DNA from: JAFGFY01 sp964520425
GTDB taxonomy: Bacteria; Desulfobacterota; DSM-4660; Desulfatiglandales; HGW-15
NCBI GenBank assembly: GCA_964520425.1
Contig: CAZFMX010000089.1
Coordinates: 1-12,224, forward strand
Reading direction: 5' to 3'
Length of the DNA: 12,224 nucleotides
Below the pieces are notes generated by a model that was not told the DNA's origin, made no database searches, and saw only the letters and a list, made by a program, of their open reading frames with translations. The number at the start of each line of letters is the position of its first letter. The first letter of the stretch is position 1. Position numbers and translations under genes: made by a program. This document shows positions 1 through 6,499 of the stretch, piece by piece.

Positions 1-73
1 GTGTAGCTCAGTCGGTCAGAGCATGCGGCTCATATCCGCAGAGTCACTGGTTCGAATCCAGTCACCGCCACCA
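1..73 (+). tRNA. tRNA-Met (anticodon CAT), 5' end cut by the window
   Basis: The anticodon CAT is at 31-33 in a seven-base loop closed by the stem TGCGG/CCGCA (24-28 and 36-40). The T arm ACTGG-TTCGAAT-CCAGT follows. The 3' acceptor strand CACCGCC is followed by discriminator A70 and an encoded CCA (71-73). The matching 5' strand would be GGCGGTG, so only its last three bases are in the window and about four are missing. The anticodon stem lacks the three G-C pairs of initiator tRNA, so this is elongator tRNA-Met or, less likely, the lysidine-modified tRNA-Ile(CAT). The sequence cannot fully separate these two. Confidence 0.92.
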
Positions 74-84
74 CAGATTCTGTA

Positions 85-112
85 TTGACATTTCTTTAAA
101 TATCCTTATCTT
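85..112 (+). promoter_or_regulatory. Candidate sigma-70-type promoter for the HExxH gene
   Basis: A perfect TTGACA at 85-90 is followed after 16 bases by TATCTT at 107-112, in an A/T-rich stretch just after the tRNA. The start codon of the next gene is 36 bases further on. Found by eye; no transcript evidence. Confidence 0.4.
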
Positions 113-148
113 CACATTAAAACATTTGCCAAAACGGAACTGACTCAG

Positions 149-679
149 ATGGATTTGCAGTCTTTTCAAGGCGAATATATTACAACCATGAGCGACGCTC
201 TCGGCATTGCAGAGGAGAGAACAGGAGACTTTTACCAATTCTCATTGGGGCAATGGAAAAGACACCGCTATGACGTAAAGACCCTTAAGGATTTGGAAAC
301 CGATGAAACTCGCCCCCGCGCCTTTGCCCTGCTGAAAAAGGGCACGAGCGTGGTTAGTGATTTTGAATCTAAATCCAGGGAACACGATTGCTATTTCATC
401 TGTCTTCACGATGATCAAATTCTGGAAGCATTACATAAAGACCAGAACCTCCAGCTATTGCCCTTGCTCATTTATGTGTTTGTCCACGAACTGGTCCATA
501 TCGTCCGATTCTGTAATTTTTCTCAACGGTTTGACGTTTCAGATAACAGGAGAGAAAAGGAAGAGAAGATCGTTCATTCAACAACTTTTGAGATTTTGAA
601 GGGGCTTTCTTTTCCAAGAATGGACTATGTCCTTCACTCATACCAGAATCACAGGATGTGCGAGATGCCCATGTCGTGA
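149..679 (+). CDS. Small HExxH-motif protein, possible zinc metalloprotein of unknown function
   Basis: 176 residues, not matched to a named family. The clearest feature is HELVH at residues 113-117, inside a hydrophobic helix (LLIYVFVHELVHIVRF). This is the HExxH pattern of zinc-dependent peptidases. About 20 residues later a charged stretch (REKEEKIVH, 135-143) offers glutamates and a histidine that could complete a metal site; this is inference. There is no signal peptide or membrane segment apart from the motif helix, so a cytoplasmic protein is likely. The ATG at 149 lacks a strong ribosome binding site; an in-frame ATG at 188 is an alternative. It starts a same-strand trio, with 26 bases to the FmdB-type gene, suggesting co-transcription. 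A non-catalytic role is possible. Confidence 0.75.
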   Translation: MDLQSFQGEYITTMSDALGIAEERTGDFYQFSLGQWKRHRYDVKTLKDLETDETRPRAFALLKKGTSVVSDFESKSREHDCYFICLHDDQILEALHKDQNLQLLPLLIYVFVHELVHIVRFCNFSQRFDVSDNRREKEEKIVHSTTFEILKGLSFPRMDYVLHSYQNHRMCEMPMS

Positions 680-705
680 TGAACGAACTTACGAGGTGAA
701 GAAGC

Positions 706-1014
706 ATGCCAATCTATGAATATGAATGCACAAAATGCGGAGAACTGACAGAGGTCTTGCAGAAATTCTCTGATCCGCCTTTGACTAAATGTAAACTATG
801 CTCCGGAAAGATGAAGAAAGTGATGTCTCAGAACTCATTTCATCTAAAGGGATCGGGATGGTATGTGACCGATTATTCGTCGGGACACAGTGGAAATGCG
901 ACGACCAAGGAAAACTCGGATGAGAGTTCAACTAGCAAAAAAACAGATGAAGTAACCAAAGATAAACCGAAAAAAGATGCATCTTCGTCCAATGACAGGA
1001 AGGATAAGGATTAA
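706..1014 (+). CDS. FmdB-family zinc-ribbon protein
   Basis: 102 residues. The N-terminus MPIYEYECTKCG is typical of the FmdB/CxxC_CXXC_SSSS family. Two CxxC pairs (Cys8/Cys11 and Cys29/Cys32) form a single zinc ribbon, followed by the family motif around FHLKGSGWYVTDY (residues 45-57). The C-terminal 40 residues are low-complexity and rich in Lys, Ser and Asp, as usual in this family. Members are putative regulatory or accessory proteins; no reaction is established for this one. GAGGTG lies just upstream of the ATG. It sits 26 bases after the HExxH gene and 25 bases before the next gene, so the three probably form one transcript. Confidence 0.92.
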   Translation: MPIYEYECTKCGELTEVLQKFSDPPLTKCKLCSGKMKKVMSQNSFHLKGSGWYVTDYSSGHSGNATTKENSDESSTSKKTDEVTKDKPKKDASSSNDRKDKD

Positions 1015-1039
1015 AGAGAGGCTGGGAAACCAATAGACC

Positions 1040-1588
1040 ATGAAGAATTTTGACACTGGAAGGGTTCAGGATAAACTCATTAACAGACTGGAGAGGAAGG
1101 AACAGCAGGAAGCCTTCAAGAGGGATAGATTCTTCAGATTCAAACTGCCTGAAATCCATACGCAACTCTCTCAAGCCCTGCTTATGGAAAAGATCGTTGA
1201 GACGGACAATGCGGCAACTGTGTCTCAACTTCTGTTAAAAGGGCTAAAGACCGCCCTGAGAAGCAGTGAGTTCGACATGAAATACTTTATTGCCCCCATC
1301 CGTGATCTTGTACCTCACGCCAATCCCATCTCCTTATATATGACCCAATATATTCTGGAAGTCCTTCTGAATGATCCTTCAGTGATTGATGTGTATGGAA
1401 CGGACCAGGAGATCTATAAGATCGTGAATCGTGTGATTACACAGATTAACATGAAATTCGAAAGAACGGAAAAGGAGCTTATCGAACAGCTTTCTCACAA
1501 TAAGTCTCTCTCCCCCGGTTCAAGAGAATATGATATTGCTCTTGACGAGCTTTTCCGGAAGAAGATGGGAGAACCCCAGCAAGAATAG
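1040..1588 (+). CDS. Conserved-looking hypothetical protein, 182 residues
   Basis: I do not recognise this protein. It is mostly predicted helical and highly charged, with no signal peptide, membrane segment, cysteine motif or nucleotide-binding loop. The N-terminal 35 residues are very basic and acidic (RLERKEQQEAFKRDRFFRF). The middle region around PHANPISLYMTQYILEVLL (residues 92-110) looks like a folded helical core, and residues 140-152 (ERTEKELIEQLSH) like a short coiled coil. It is the last gene of the trio starting at 149. The upstream ribosome binding site is weak, but the ATG at 1040 fits the short spacing from the FmdB-type gene. Codon use matches its neighbours, so it is probably a real gene. 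Confidence 0.8.
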   Translation: MKNFDTGRVQDKLINRLERKEQQEAFKRDRFFRFKLPEIHTQLSQALLMEKIVETDNAATVSQLLLKGLKTALRSSEFDMKYFIAPIRDLVPHANPISLYMTQYILEVLLNDPSVIDVYGTDQEIYKIVNRVITQINMKFERTEKELIEQLSHNKSLSPGSREYDIALDELFRKKMGEPQQE

Positions 1589-1612
1589 AAATCAAACACA
1601 GCGTTCCCTTCC

Positions 1613-1642
1613 CTGACCTCCCGCAGAAGCGGGCGAAGTCAG
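1613..1642. repeat. Small hairpin after the three-gene unit
   Basis: CCCGC (1620-1624) pairs with GCGGG (1629-1633) around an AGAA loop, and CTGAC (1613-1617) pairs with GTCAG (1638-1642) outside it. It lies 25 bases past the stop codon at 1588 and could slow or end transcription, but no T-run follows, so I do not call a Rho-independent terminator. Confidence 0.4.
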
Positions 1643-1703
1643 AATGGTCTGTCCACCTTTTAGTTGTACAAAATCCCCATAAACTGTATAGAAGTCTCAT
1701 AAC

Positions 1704-2024
1704 ATATGGTTCATCTGGTTAATAAGTACGAATTTTTGAAAGATACCCCCGGAAGCGAAGAGAATGGTAATGAGGTCTTTTCGGAGTGACTGTCGGGAGG
1801 CCTACGTTATTTCAAACAGTTACGGAATGGGGGACCCCCTGGCCCCGAGCGAAGTCGAGGGGAACAGCGGAGGGGGGAGGCATCACCCGTCCGAAACTGT
1901 TTGAAATGACCAGGCCGGGAGACTCGGAACCGAAGAAAAGATTTCATCACCATTCTCTCCCTTTTCAACTGAGGGTTAACCTTATATTATCACGTACTCA
2001 TTAACCGGATGGACCTAACATATT
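1704..2024. repeat. Long imperfect inverted repeat (about 320 bp), MITE- or REP-like
   Basis: The two halves of this non-coding region are complementary in blocks at matching positions. Outer arms: GGTTAAT-AGTACG at 1718-1730 against its complement at 1993-2006. Middle arms: GAGAATGGT-ATGA and TCTTTTC at 1760-1782 against 1936-1957. Inner arms: ATTTCAAACAGTT-CGG at 1809-1825 against 1891-1907, 17 bases with one mismatch. The centre holds GGGGGACCCCC (1829-1839) and a GC-rich box at 1843-1862. No credible coding frame is present. It may be a dispersed miniature element or a structured transcript; a single copy cannot show which. It ends about 65 bases before fabD. Confidence 0.7.
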
Positions 2025-2088
2025 AGGGAATCGAGACTCGCCTTTGGCGTGGTTTTATGAGTTGTGTACCTTAGAAGAGGTGTATCCT

Positions 2089-3030
2089 ATGTCCCAAAAA
2101 ACAGCTTTCCTTTTCCCGGGCCAGGGTTCCCAGTTTATTGGCATGGGAAAGGATATGGCCGAGCACTTCTCGGAGGCAAAAGAAGTATTCAATCAAGTGG
2201 ATGATGTCTGCAACAAACCCATGTCAAAGCTCTGCTTTGAAGGGCCCTTGGAGGAATTGACCCTCACGGTCAACCTTCAGCCTGCAATTACCGCGGTTAA
2301 CCTGGCCTGTCTTAGCGTGCTCAGAAAATCGGGAATTCAACCCATGGTCTCAGCAGGGCATAGCTTAGGTGAATACAGTGCTCTTACTGCAGCCGAGTCT
2401 CTGTCTGATTATGATGCCCTGAAGTTAGTCAAGAAGCGGGGTGAATTGATGCACAGGGAGGCCCTTTCAAACCCGGGAACCATGGCGGCAATCCTTGGCA
2501 TGAGTGTTGAAGATGTCGAAGAGATCGTGGCAAAAGCCGGAGACTCTGGAGTGTTAGCCGTAGCCAATCACAATACGGCCGAGCAGATCGTCATCACGGG
2601 CGAGCAGGGGCCCCTTTCCAAAGCCGTCGAGATGGTCAAGAAAAATGGGGGGAAGGCAATCCCGCTGAAAGTAAGCGGGGCTTGGCACTGCCTATTGATG
2701 GAAAAGGCTGTGGAGGATTTCCGTCAGTTTATGAAAGACATTCCTTTCTCGCCCCCTCAAACAATGATTCTTTTTAATACGACGGCCAAGAGCGAGACCG
2801 GTCCCCAAGAGATCAAGGAGCTTATGGCCAAGCAACTTATAAGCCCTGTTAAGTGGTACGATATCATCCTGAATATGGTATCAAGCGGTGTTGATACTTT
2901 CATGGAAGTGGGCCCTAAAAAGGTCTTGACCGGTCTTGTGAAGAAGATTTTGCCTCGTGACACAGAGGCCAAGATCTATAACATAGAGGATGCACAGAGT
3001 CTTGAGGATTTCTTGAATGCTGTAGCCTAG
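2089..3030 (+). CDS. fabD: Malonyl-CoA:acyl-carrier-protein transacylase (FabD)
   Basis: 313 residues from the ATG at 2089. It moves malonyl groups from coenzyme A to acyl carrier protein, supplying extender units for cytoplasmic fatty acid synthesis. The N-terminal FLFPGQGSQ (residues 7-15) forms the oxyanion region. The nucleophile is Ser92 in GHSLGEYSA, Arg117 lies in KKRGELM and binds the malonyl carboxylate, and His200 in VSGAWH is the catalytic base. Length is normal. The reading frame is open back to a TTG at 2044, but the AGAAGAGG eight bases before 2089 and family alignment favour the later start. No other fab genes are adjacent. It converges on pspC, with six bases between the stop codons. 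Confidence 0.96.
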   Translation: MSQKTAFLFPGQGSQFIGMGKDMAEHFSEAKEVFNQVDDVCNKPMSKLCFEGPLEELTLTVNLQPAITAVNLACLSVLRKSGIQPMVSAGHSLGEYSALTAAESLSDYDALKLVKKRGELMHREALSNPGTMAAILGMSVEDVEEIVAKAGDSGVLAVANHNTAEQIVITGEQGPLSKAVEMVKKNGGKAIPLKVSGAWHCLLMEKAVEDFRQFMKDIPFSPPQTMILFNTTAKSETGPQEIKELMAKQLISPVKWYDIILNMVSSGVDTFMEVGPKKVLTGLVKKILPRDTEAKIYNIEDAQSLEDFLNAVA

Positions 3031-3036
3031 CCTAGC

Positions 3037-3423
3037 TCAGGTATTCAGCCGATCATCCCAGTCAAACTCTTTGGAAGTCACGGTATGTTCCAGCCTCTGC
3101 AATCGACGCTCAAGGGTCTCGTAGTGTCTTCTCAGGCGGTCAATCCCGCCGGCTTTGGAGTGGATATAGGAGTTATAGAATTCTTCATCACCGTTTCGAT
3201 CAAAAGGGATAACCGGCTCCGGCTTCATGAGCAGACCCGCCACAAAATAGAGGACGACAATGGGCCAAAATCCGCTGACAAAAAGGAGAATGATCACGAT
3301 AACCCGAGTTCCGGAAACAGAAAGATCCAAATACTCTGCGATGCCCCGGCAAACCCCCAATAATTTACCGTTTCGGGATCGGTAGAGCCTGCGATTATCA
3401 AATCTCTCATGGAATCGTCTCAT
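3037..3423 (-). CDS. pspC: Phage-shock protein C (PspC-domain membrane protein)
   Basis: 128 residues. In the phage-shock system PspC is an inner-membrane sensor that works with PspB to draw PspA away from PspF under envelope stress. The PspC core is at residues 13-37 (LYRSRNGKLLGVCRGIAEY and following), then a hydrophobic segment at 40-66, a helical linker (94-114) and a C-terminal tail (VTSKEFDWDDRL) that resembles the end of enterobacterial PspC. A GTG nine bases upstream is possible, but AGAAGAGG lies eight bases before the ATG at 3423, so that start is preferred. Last gene of the operon; its start is five bases after the pspB-like stop. Confidence 0.93.
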   Translation of the reverse strand: MRRFHERFDNRRLYRSRNGKLLGVCRGIAEYLDLSVSGTRVIVIILLFVSGFWPIVVLYFVAGLLMKPEPVIPFDRNGDEEFYNSYIHSKAGGIDRLRRHYETLERRLQRLEHTVTSKEFDWDDRLNT

Positions 3424-3428
3424 CGTAT

Positions 3429-3662
3429 TCACCTCTTCTTTTCGTGTTCGAGAATGATTGTTTCAAGGGCCTCGATACGCTCCTCCATTCGAGTAATACC
3501 CTGATAGATCTCCTGAGCCTTTCTGGCCTCGTCCGCTTCCATACTTTGGCCCTTTTTCGTCTTACCGCCCTTAAGTATCGCCAGGGCGATGAGAAAGATG
3601 GGGCCGCCAAATATGAGCAGTACGGCCACAAGCCCAATCATTAGTCCCATGAATTCTTCCAT
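3429..3662 (-). CDS. pspB: PspB-like phage-shock membrane protein
   Basis: 77 residues. One N-terminal membrane segment (residues 5-30, ending FLIALAIL) is followed by a basic patch and a cytoplasmic helix EIYQGITRMEERIEALETII (51-70). That architecture and the RMxERIxALExI pattern match PspB, the partner of PspC in releasing PspF. The ATG at 3662 is chosen because GGAGG lies ten bases upstream and the product then starts at MEEFMG, right before the membrane helix; the ATG at 3707 has no such site and adds a polar leader. The C-terminal helix is nearly the same as that of the next upstream gene. Confidence 0.85.
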   Translation of the reverse strand: MEEFMGLMIGLVAVLLIFGGPIFLIALAILKGGKTKKGQSMEADEARKAQEIYQGITRMEERIEALETIILEHEKKR

Positions 3663-3731
3663 GTCTGCGTTGCCTCCACGCTCCGGATCAAAAGCGCTTA
3701 CGATCATGGAGCCTGTTTCAGAATTGCCTGA

Positions 3732-4082
3732 TTACACCCTGTTCTTCCTTTCGCGATCAAGGATAATGGTCTCAAGGGCCTCGATGCGCTCTTCCATTCG
3801 AAAAGCCCCTTGGTTGAGTTCCTGAATTATGCGGGTTTCATCCGTGCTCAGCTGTTCACCGGTCCATTGTTTGATCTTATTCCCGTGCTTATCCGTGAAT
3901 TCCCCGCATAGAATGATGATCAGATCAACGAGGACCCAGATACCAAGCCCGCCAAAGGTCAAAAGCATCAGAATCCCGGTCCCGATTTTCCCGACATAGA
4001 ACCTGTGAACCCCAAATCCCCCCAGCAACAGACAAAGTACAAATACCGGTAAGACGAGTTTGTCAGACTTTGCTTCTCTCAT
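3732..4082 (-). CDS. TM2-domain protein with a PspB-like C-terminal helix
   Basis: 116 residues. Residues 8-62 are a TM2 domain: two membrane helices joined by the signature GGFGVHRFYVGKIGTG, with the second ending near LVDLIIILCGEF. The C-terminal part (86-110) is a charged helix containing RMEERIEALETIIL, the same 14 residues found in the adjacent PspB-like protein. The protein thus looks like a TM2 anchor carrying a PspB cytoplasmic module. A strong AAGGAGG lies just before the ATG. It lies between pspA and the pspB-like gene, 240 bases from pspA, and may have its own promoter in that gap. A role in the phage-shock membrane complex is inferred; TM2 proteins as a group have no fixed function. 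Confidence 0.88.
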   Translation of the reverse strand: MREAKSDKLVLPVFVLCLLLGGFGVHRFYVGKIGTGILMLLTFGGLGIWVLVDLIIILCGEFTDKHGNKIKQWTGEQLSTDETRIIQELNQGAFRMEERIEALETIILDRERKNRV

Positions 4083-4216
4083 GGTCCTCCTTCCAAGTGG
4101 GGTTAGGCGAGTGAAACGCCGGCGAGTTGAAATCGATTCTATGGGGTCATACTCCGTTTGGGCGGCAAATCCTCTTTATTATGGAATGGCGTAGTGATAT
4201 TCTGATTCCGTGAGTA

Positions 4217-4231
4217 TTAACAGACCGTTAA
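4217..4231. promoter_or_regulatory. Palindrome TTAAC-N5-GTTAA at the internal psp promoter
   Basis: TTAAC at 4217-4221 and GTTAA at 4227-4231 form a 15-base palindrome. On the minus strand it overlaps the end of the candidate -10 element and the likely transcription start, where a repressor site would act. The binding protein is unknown. Confidence 0.35.
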
Positions 4232-4258
4232 CATAGCAATTTTTCAGCAATCTTTCAA
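4230..4258 (-). promoter_or_regulatory. Candidate sigma-70-type promoter for the TM2/pspB/pspC genes
   Basis: On the minus strand TTGAAA (4253-4258) and TATGTT (4230-4235) are separated by 17 bases. They lie in the 240-base gap between pspA and the TM2 gene, about 150 bases before the TM2 start. This would let the membrane genes be made at a basal level apart from stress-induced pspA. Confidence 0.4.
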
Positions 4259-4322
4259 ATCATTTCCGTTGTCTGGTCTGTCGATCTCTTCAGCCTTGCC
4301 GTCCACCCAACGAGACCTCGTC

Positions 4323-5000
4323 CTACGCCTCTTTCTTATCCTCTTTTGCTGAAGAAGCCTTTAGGGCCTCAAGTTCTTTCTGCAGTTCTTCGTCCTCTTC
4401 AAGAGAGGCAATGTCTTCTTCTAGGGTTGATCTACGACCATAGTTCACCAGATCTGCTTCAGCCTCCATTCTATCAATTCGGTTTTCGTATCTCTCAAAC
4501 CGGTGCATGGCTTCAGATTGATTTGCTCTACGGATCTCCTCTTCGGCCTGTCTCTTGCGTTGCGCATGAATATGGCGCTGGACAAGTGTGCGCTGCTTTT
4601 CGCGGGCAGCCCCCAGTTTATCATCCAGCTGGGCTATTTCCTCCTGATACTGGTTCACTAGGGCATGATGCTCCTTGAGTTCTCTCTGAAGGGCCTCTGC
4701 TTTCTCTCTGAATCTCCTCTTTTCAATCAGCGCCTCCCGTGCCAGATCGTCTCTTCCTTTTCTCACGGCTAAGGCGGCCTTCTCTTCCCAGTAACCGGCG
4801 CGAGACTCAGCCCCTTCCATCTCACGCTCGATCTTTTTCCCGGAGGCCATGACTCCGGCACAGGATGCCTTGATCTCCACCAGAGTATCTTCCATTTCAT
4901 GGATCATCAACTTGAGCATTTTTTCCGGATCTTCAGCCTTATCCAGCATGGCGTTGATATTTGAACCGACAATGTCACGAAACCGTGTAAAGATTCCCAT
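4323..5000 (-). CDS. pspA: Phage-shock protein A (PspA/IM30 family)
   Basis: 225 residues, the usual PspA length. PspA is a peripheral membrane protein of the ESCRT-III superfamily that supports damaged inner membrane and, when idle, inhibits PspF. The N-terminus MGIFTRFRDIVGSNIN is the amphipathic membrane-binding helix, followed by AEDPEKMLKLMIHEM (about residues 22-36) and a nearly continuous coiled coil to the C-terminus. The frame is open 31 codons further upstream, but GGGAGG six bases before the ATG at 5000 and the conserved MGIF start decide the site. It is the first gene of the minus-strand operon, divergent from pspF. Confidence 0.95.
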   Translation of the reverse strand: MGIFTRFRDIVGSNINAMLDKAEDPEKMLKLMIHEMEDTLVEIKASCAGVMASGKKIEREMEGAESRAGYWEEKAALAVRKGRDDLAREALIEKRRFREKAEALQRELKEHHALVNQYQEEIAQLDDKLGAAREKQRTLVQRHIHAQRKRQAEEEIRRANQSEAMHRFERYENRIDRMEAEADLVNYGRRSTLEEDIASLEEDEELQKELEALKASSAKEDKKEA

Positions 5001-5096
5001 AACCAACCTCCCTTGTTTCTTGTTCGCTCTTTGGGTTTCACAAAGAGTCTTTTCGGATGTTATACAAACTATCCCATTTCCTTCATCAAACATCTT

Positions 5097-5111
5097 TCAT
5101 GATTCATGCCA
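5097..5111 (-). promoter_or_regulatory. Candidate sigma-54 promoter of pspA
   Basis: On the minus strand TGGCATG (5105-5111) matches the -24 consensus TGGCACG at six of seven positions. ATGA (5097-5100) sits at the right spacing for the -12 TTGC but lacks its final C. Transcription would start near 5085, giving an 85-base leader before pspA. The adjacent PspF, a sigma-54 activator, supports the call; the poor -12 element weakens it. Confidence 0.4.
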
Positions 5112-5157
5112 TTAGCCCTGTTTTAAAAAATATTTGAAATAACAACCAGATACATGC

Positions 5158-5186
5158 TTGACACCAAAATAGGGATATGGTAGAAA
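5158..5186 (+). promoter_or_regulatory. Candidate sigma-70-type promoter of pspF
   Basis: A perfect TTGACA (5158-5163) is separated by 17 bases from TAGAAA (5181-5186), 45 bases before the pspF start. The predicted start of transcription (about 5193) lies just before the palindrome at 5197-5213, so PspF bound there could repress its own gene, as in enterobacteria. Confidence 0.5.
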
Positions 5187-5196
5187 AGACCGATAA

Positions 5197-5213
5197 TTAG
5201 CAAAAACCGCTAA
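5197..5213. promoter_or_regulatory. Candidate PspF upstream activating site (TTAGC-N7-GCTAA)
   Basis: TTAGC (5197-5201) and GCTAA (5209-5213) form a 17-base palindrome centred about 120 bases upstream of the predicted pspA start, a normal place for a sigma-54 enhancer. The layout resembles PspF sites as I recall them from enterobacteria. An A/T-rich stretch (5121-5145) lies between enhancer and promoter and could bend. Confidence 0.45.
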
Positions 5214-5231
5214 CAGATAACAGGTTTTGCC

Positions 5232-6296
5232 ATGAACCGGAGAGGGAGAAATTCAGGTCAAAGTGTAACTACAAAGCCGTCGGTGGCAGTGGATGAAGCC
5301 TTGGGTCAGTCAGAGGCCTTCCTGGCTTTTCAGGAGCGTCTCTCTTTGGTAGCTCCCATAGACCGACCTGTGCTTCTCATAGGAGAACGGGGAACAGGAA
5401 AGGAGCTTGCCGCCTCTCGTCTTCATTATCTCTCCAAGCGCTGGCAGGGGCCTCTCGTGGCCCTCAATTGCGCGGCCCTCAACCCAACCCTTATTGAATC
5501 CGAGCTCTTCGGTTATGAGAGGGGTGCCTTTACAGGGGCTGAAAAGCGCCGGACCGGGAGGTTTGAAACCGCGGATCAGGGAACTCTTTTCCTGGACGAA
5601 ATCGGCAATATCCCCATGGAAGTCCAGGAAAAAATACTCCGTGTAGTGGAATACGGCGTTTTTGAGCGGGTGGGGAGTTCGGAGAGTATTGAAGCGGATG
5701 TGAGAATTGTGGCAGCCACCAATGCGGATCTCCTTGCTCTGACACGGGAGGGGAGGTTCATGCAGGATCTCCTTGATCGGCTCTCTTTTGAAGTCCTTGT
5801 CTTACCGCCTCTAAGTGAGAGAAAAGGGGATATCCCCCTTCTGGTCCATCATTTTTCCGCGAGAATGGCCTATGAGCTGAACCGAGAAGAGACACCTCAA
5901 TTCAGCGATGAGGCTATGGCGGCATTGGAGGAATATCAGTGGCCCGGAAATATCCGGGAGTTGAAGAATCTGGTGGAACGAGCCGTCTACCGATCTGAGG
6001 CTCCCCTGATCACCGAGGTTGTTTTTGATGTGTTTCATCGACCCCAACGCCATAGACCTTCACAGGTTGAAGACTCTTCTCCTTCCAGAAGCACGGATTC
6101 GCGGAAGCCCGAACTGATGACCCTCCCTTTAAAAGAGGCGCTTTATGAACTGACCATTGCCAGACTGACCACAGCCTTGGATGAGGCGAAATACAATCAA
6201 AGAAAGGCTGCCCATAGTCTGGGAATGAGCTATCACCAATTCAGAGGCCTTTACCGAAAACACCTTCCTGAGATAGAAAAAAGAGGAGGTCATTAG
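5232..6296 (+). CDS. pspF: PspF-type sigma-54-dependent transcription activator
   Basis: 354 residues. PspF is an enhancer-binding AAA+ ATPase that opens sigma-54 promoters; its usual target is pspA. There is no receiver or other N-terminal sensory domain, as in PspF. Visible parts: Walker A GERGTGKE (51-58), the sigma-54-contacting loop GAFTGA (98-103), Walker B GTLFLDE (117-123), an arginine-finger region near LLDRLSF (180-186), WPGNIREL (237-244), a linker rich in Ser and Pro (268-297) and a Fis-type helix-turn-helix at about 322-345 (NQRKAAHSLGMSYHQF). Regulation in other bacteria is by direct PspA binding. Divergence from the psp operon supports this name over other activators. Confidence 0.93.
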   Translation: MNRRGRNSGQSVTTKPSVAVDEALGQSEAFLAFQERLSLVAPIDRPVLLIGERGTGKELAASRLHYLSKRWQGPLVALNCAALNPTLIESELFGYERGAFTGAEKRRTGRFETADQGTLFLDEIGNIPMEVQEKILRVVEYGVFERVGSSESIEADVRIVAATNADLLALTREGRFMQDLLDRLSFEVLVLPPLSERKGDIPLLVHHFSARMAYELNREETPQFSDEAMAALEEYQWPGNIRELKNLVERAVYRSEAPLITEVVFDVFHRPQRHRPSQVEDSSPSRSTDSRKPELMTLPLKEALYELTIARLTTALDEAKYNQRKAAHSLGMSYHQFRGLYRKHLPEIEKRGGH

Positions 6297-6499
6297 CCCG
6301 CCGTTCATAGCAAACTATTGTGGAGGACAGGTAGCCAGCTACCGCGGACGGACAGGCTGTTGAGAGGGGGAATGGCATCTTTCGAGCAATTCCGTCTTTA
6401 GAAACAATCGAGGAGACATTTGAGAATTTGGATCAAAGATCGACGCTATTTGAGACCCGTTCAAAGACAGCATGAAAAGAGTCAACAGGGGAGAGTGGT

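Noticed and set aside
2044..2088. Fifteen-codon N-terminal extension of fabD from a TTG
   Set aside because: The ATG at 2089 has a good ribosome binding site and aligns with the normal FabD N-terminus; the extension has no family similarity.
5149..5167. Second sigma-54-like site TGGTGTCAAGCATGT on the minus strand
   Set aside because: Only TGG of the -24 half and the G of the -12 half match, and it overlaps the better sigma-70-like pspF promoter.
6330..6343. GGTAGC-CA-GCTACC palindrome after pspF as a terminator
   Set aside because: The stem is short with almost no loop and no T-run follows.
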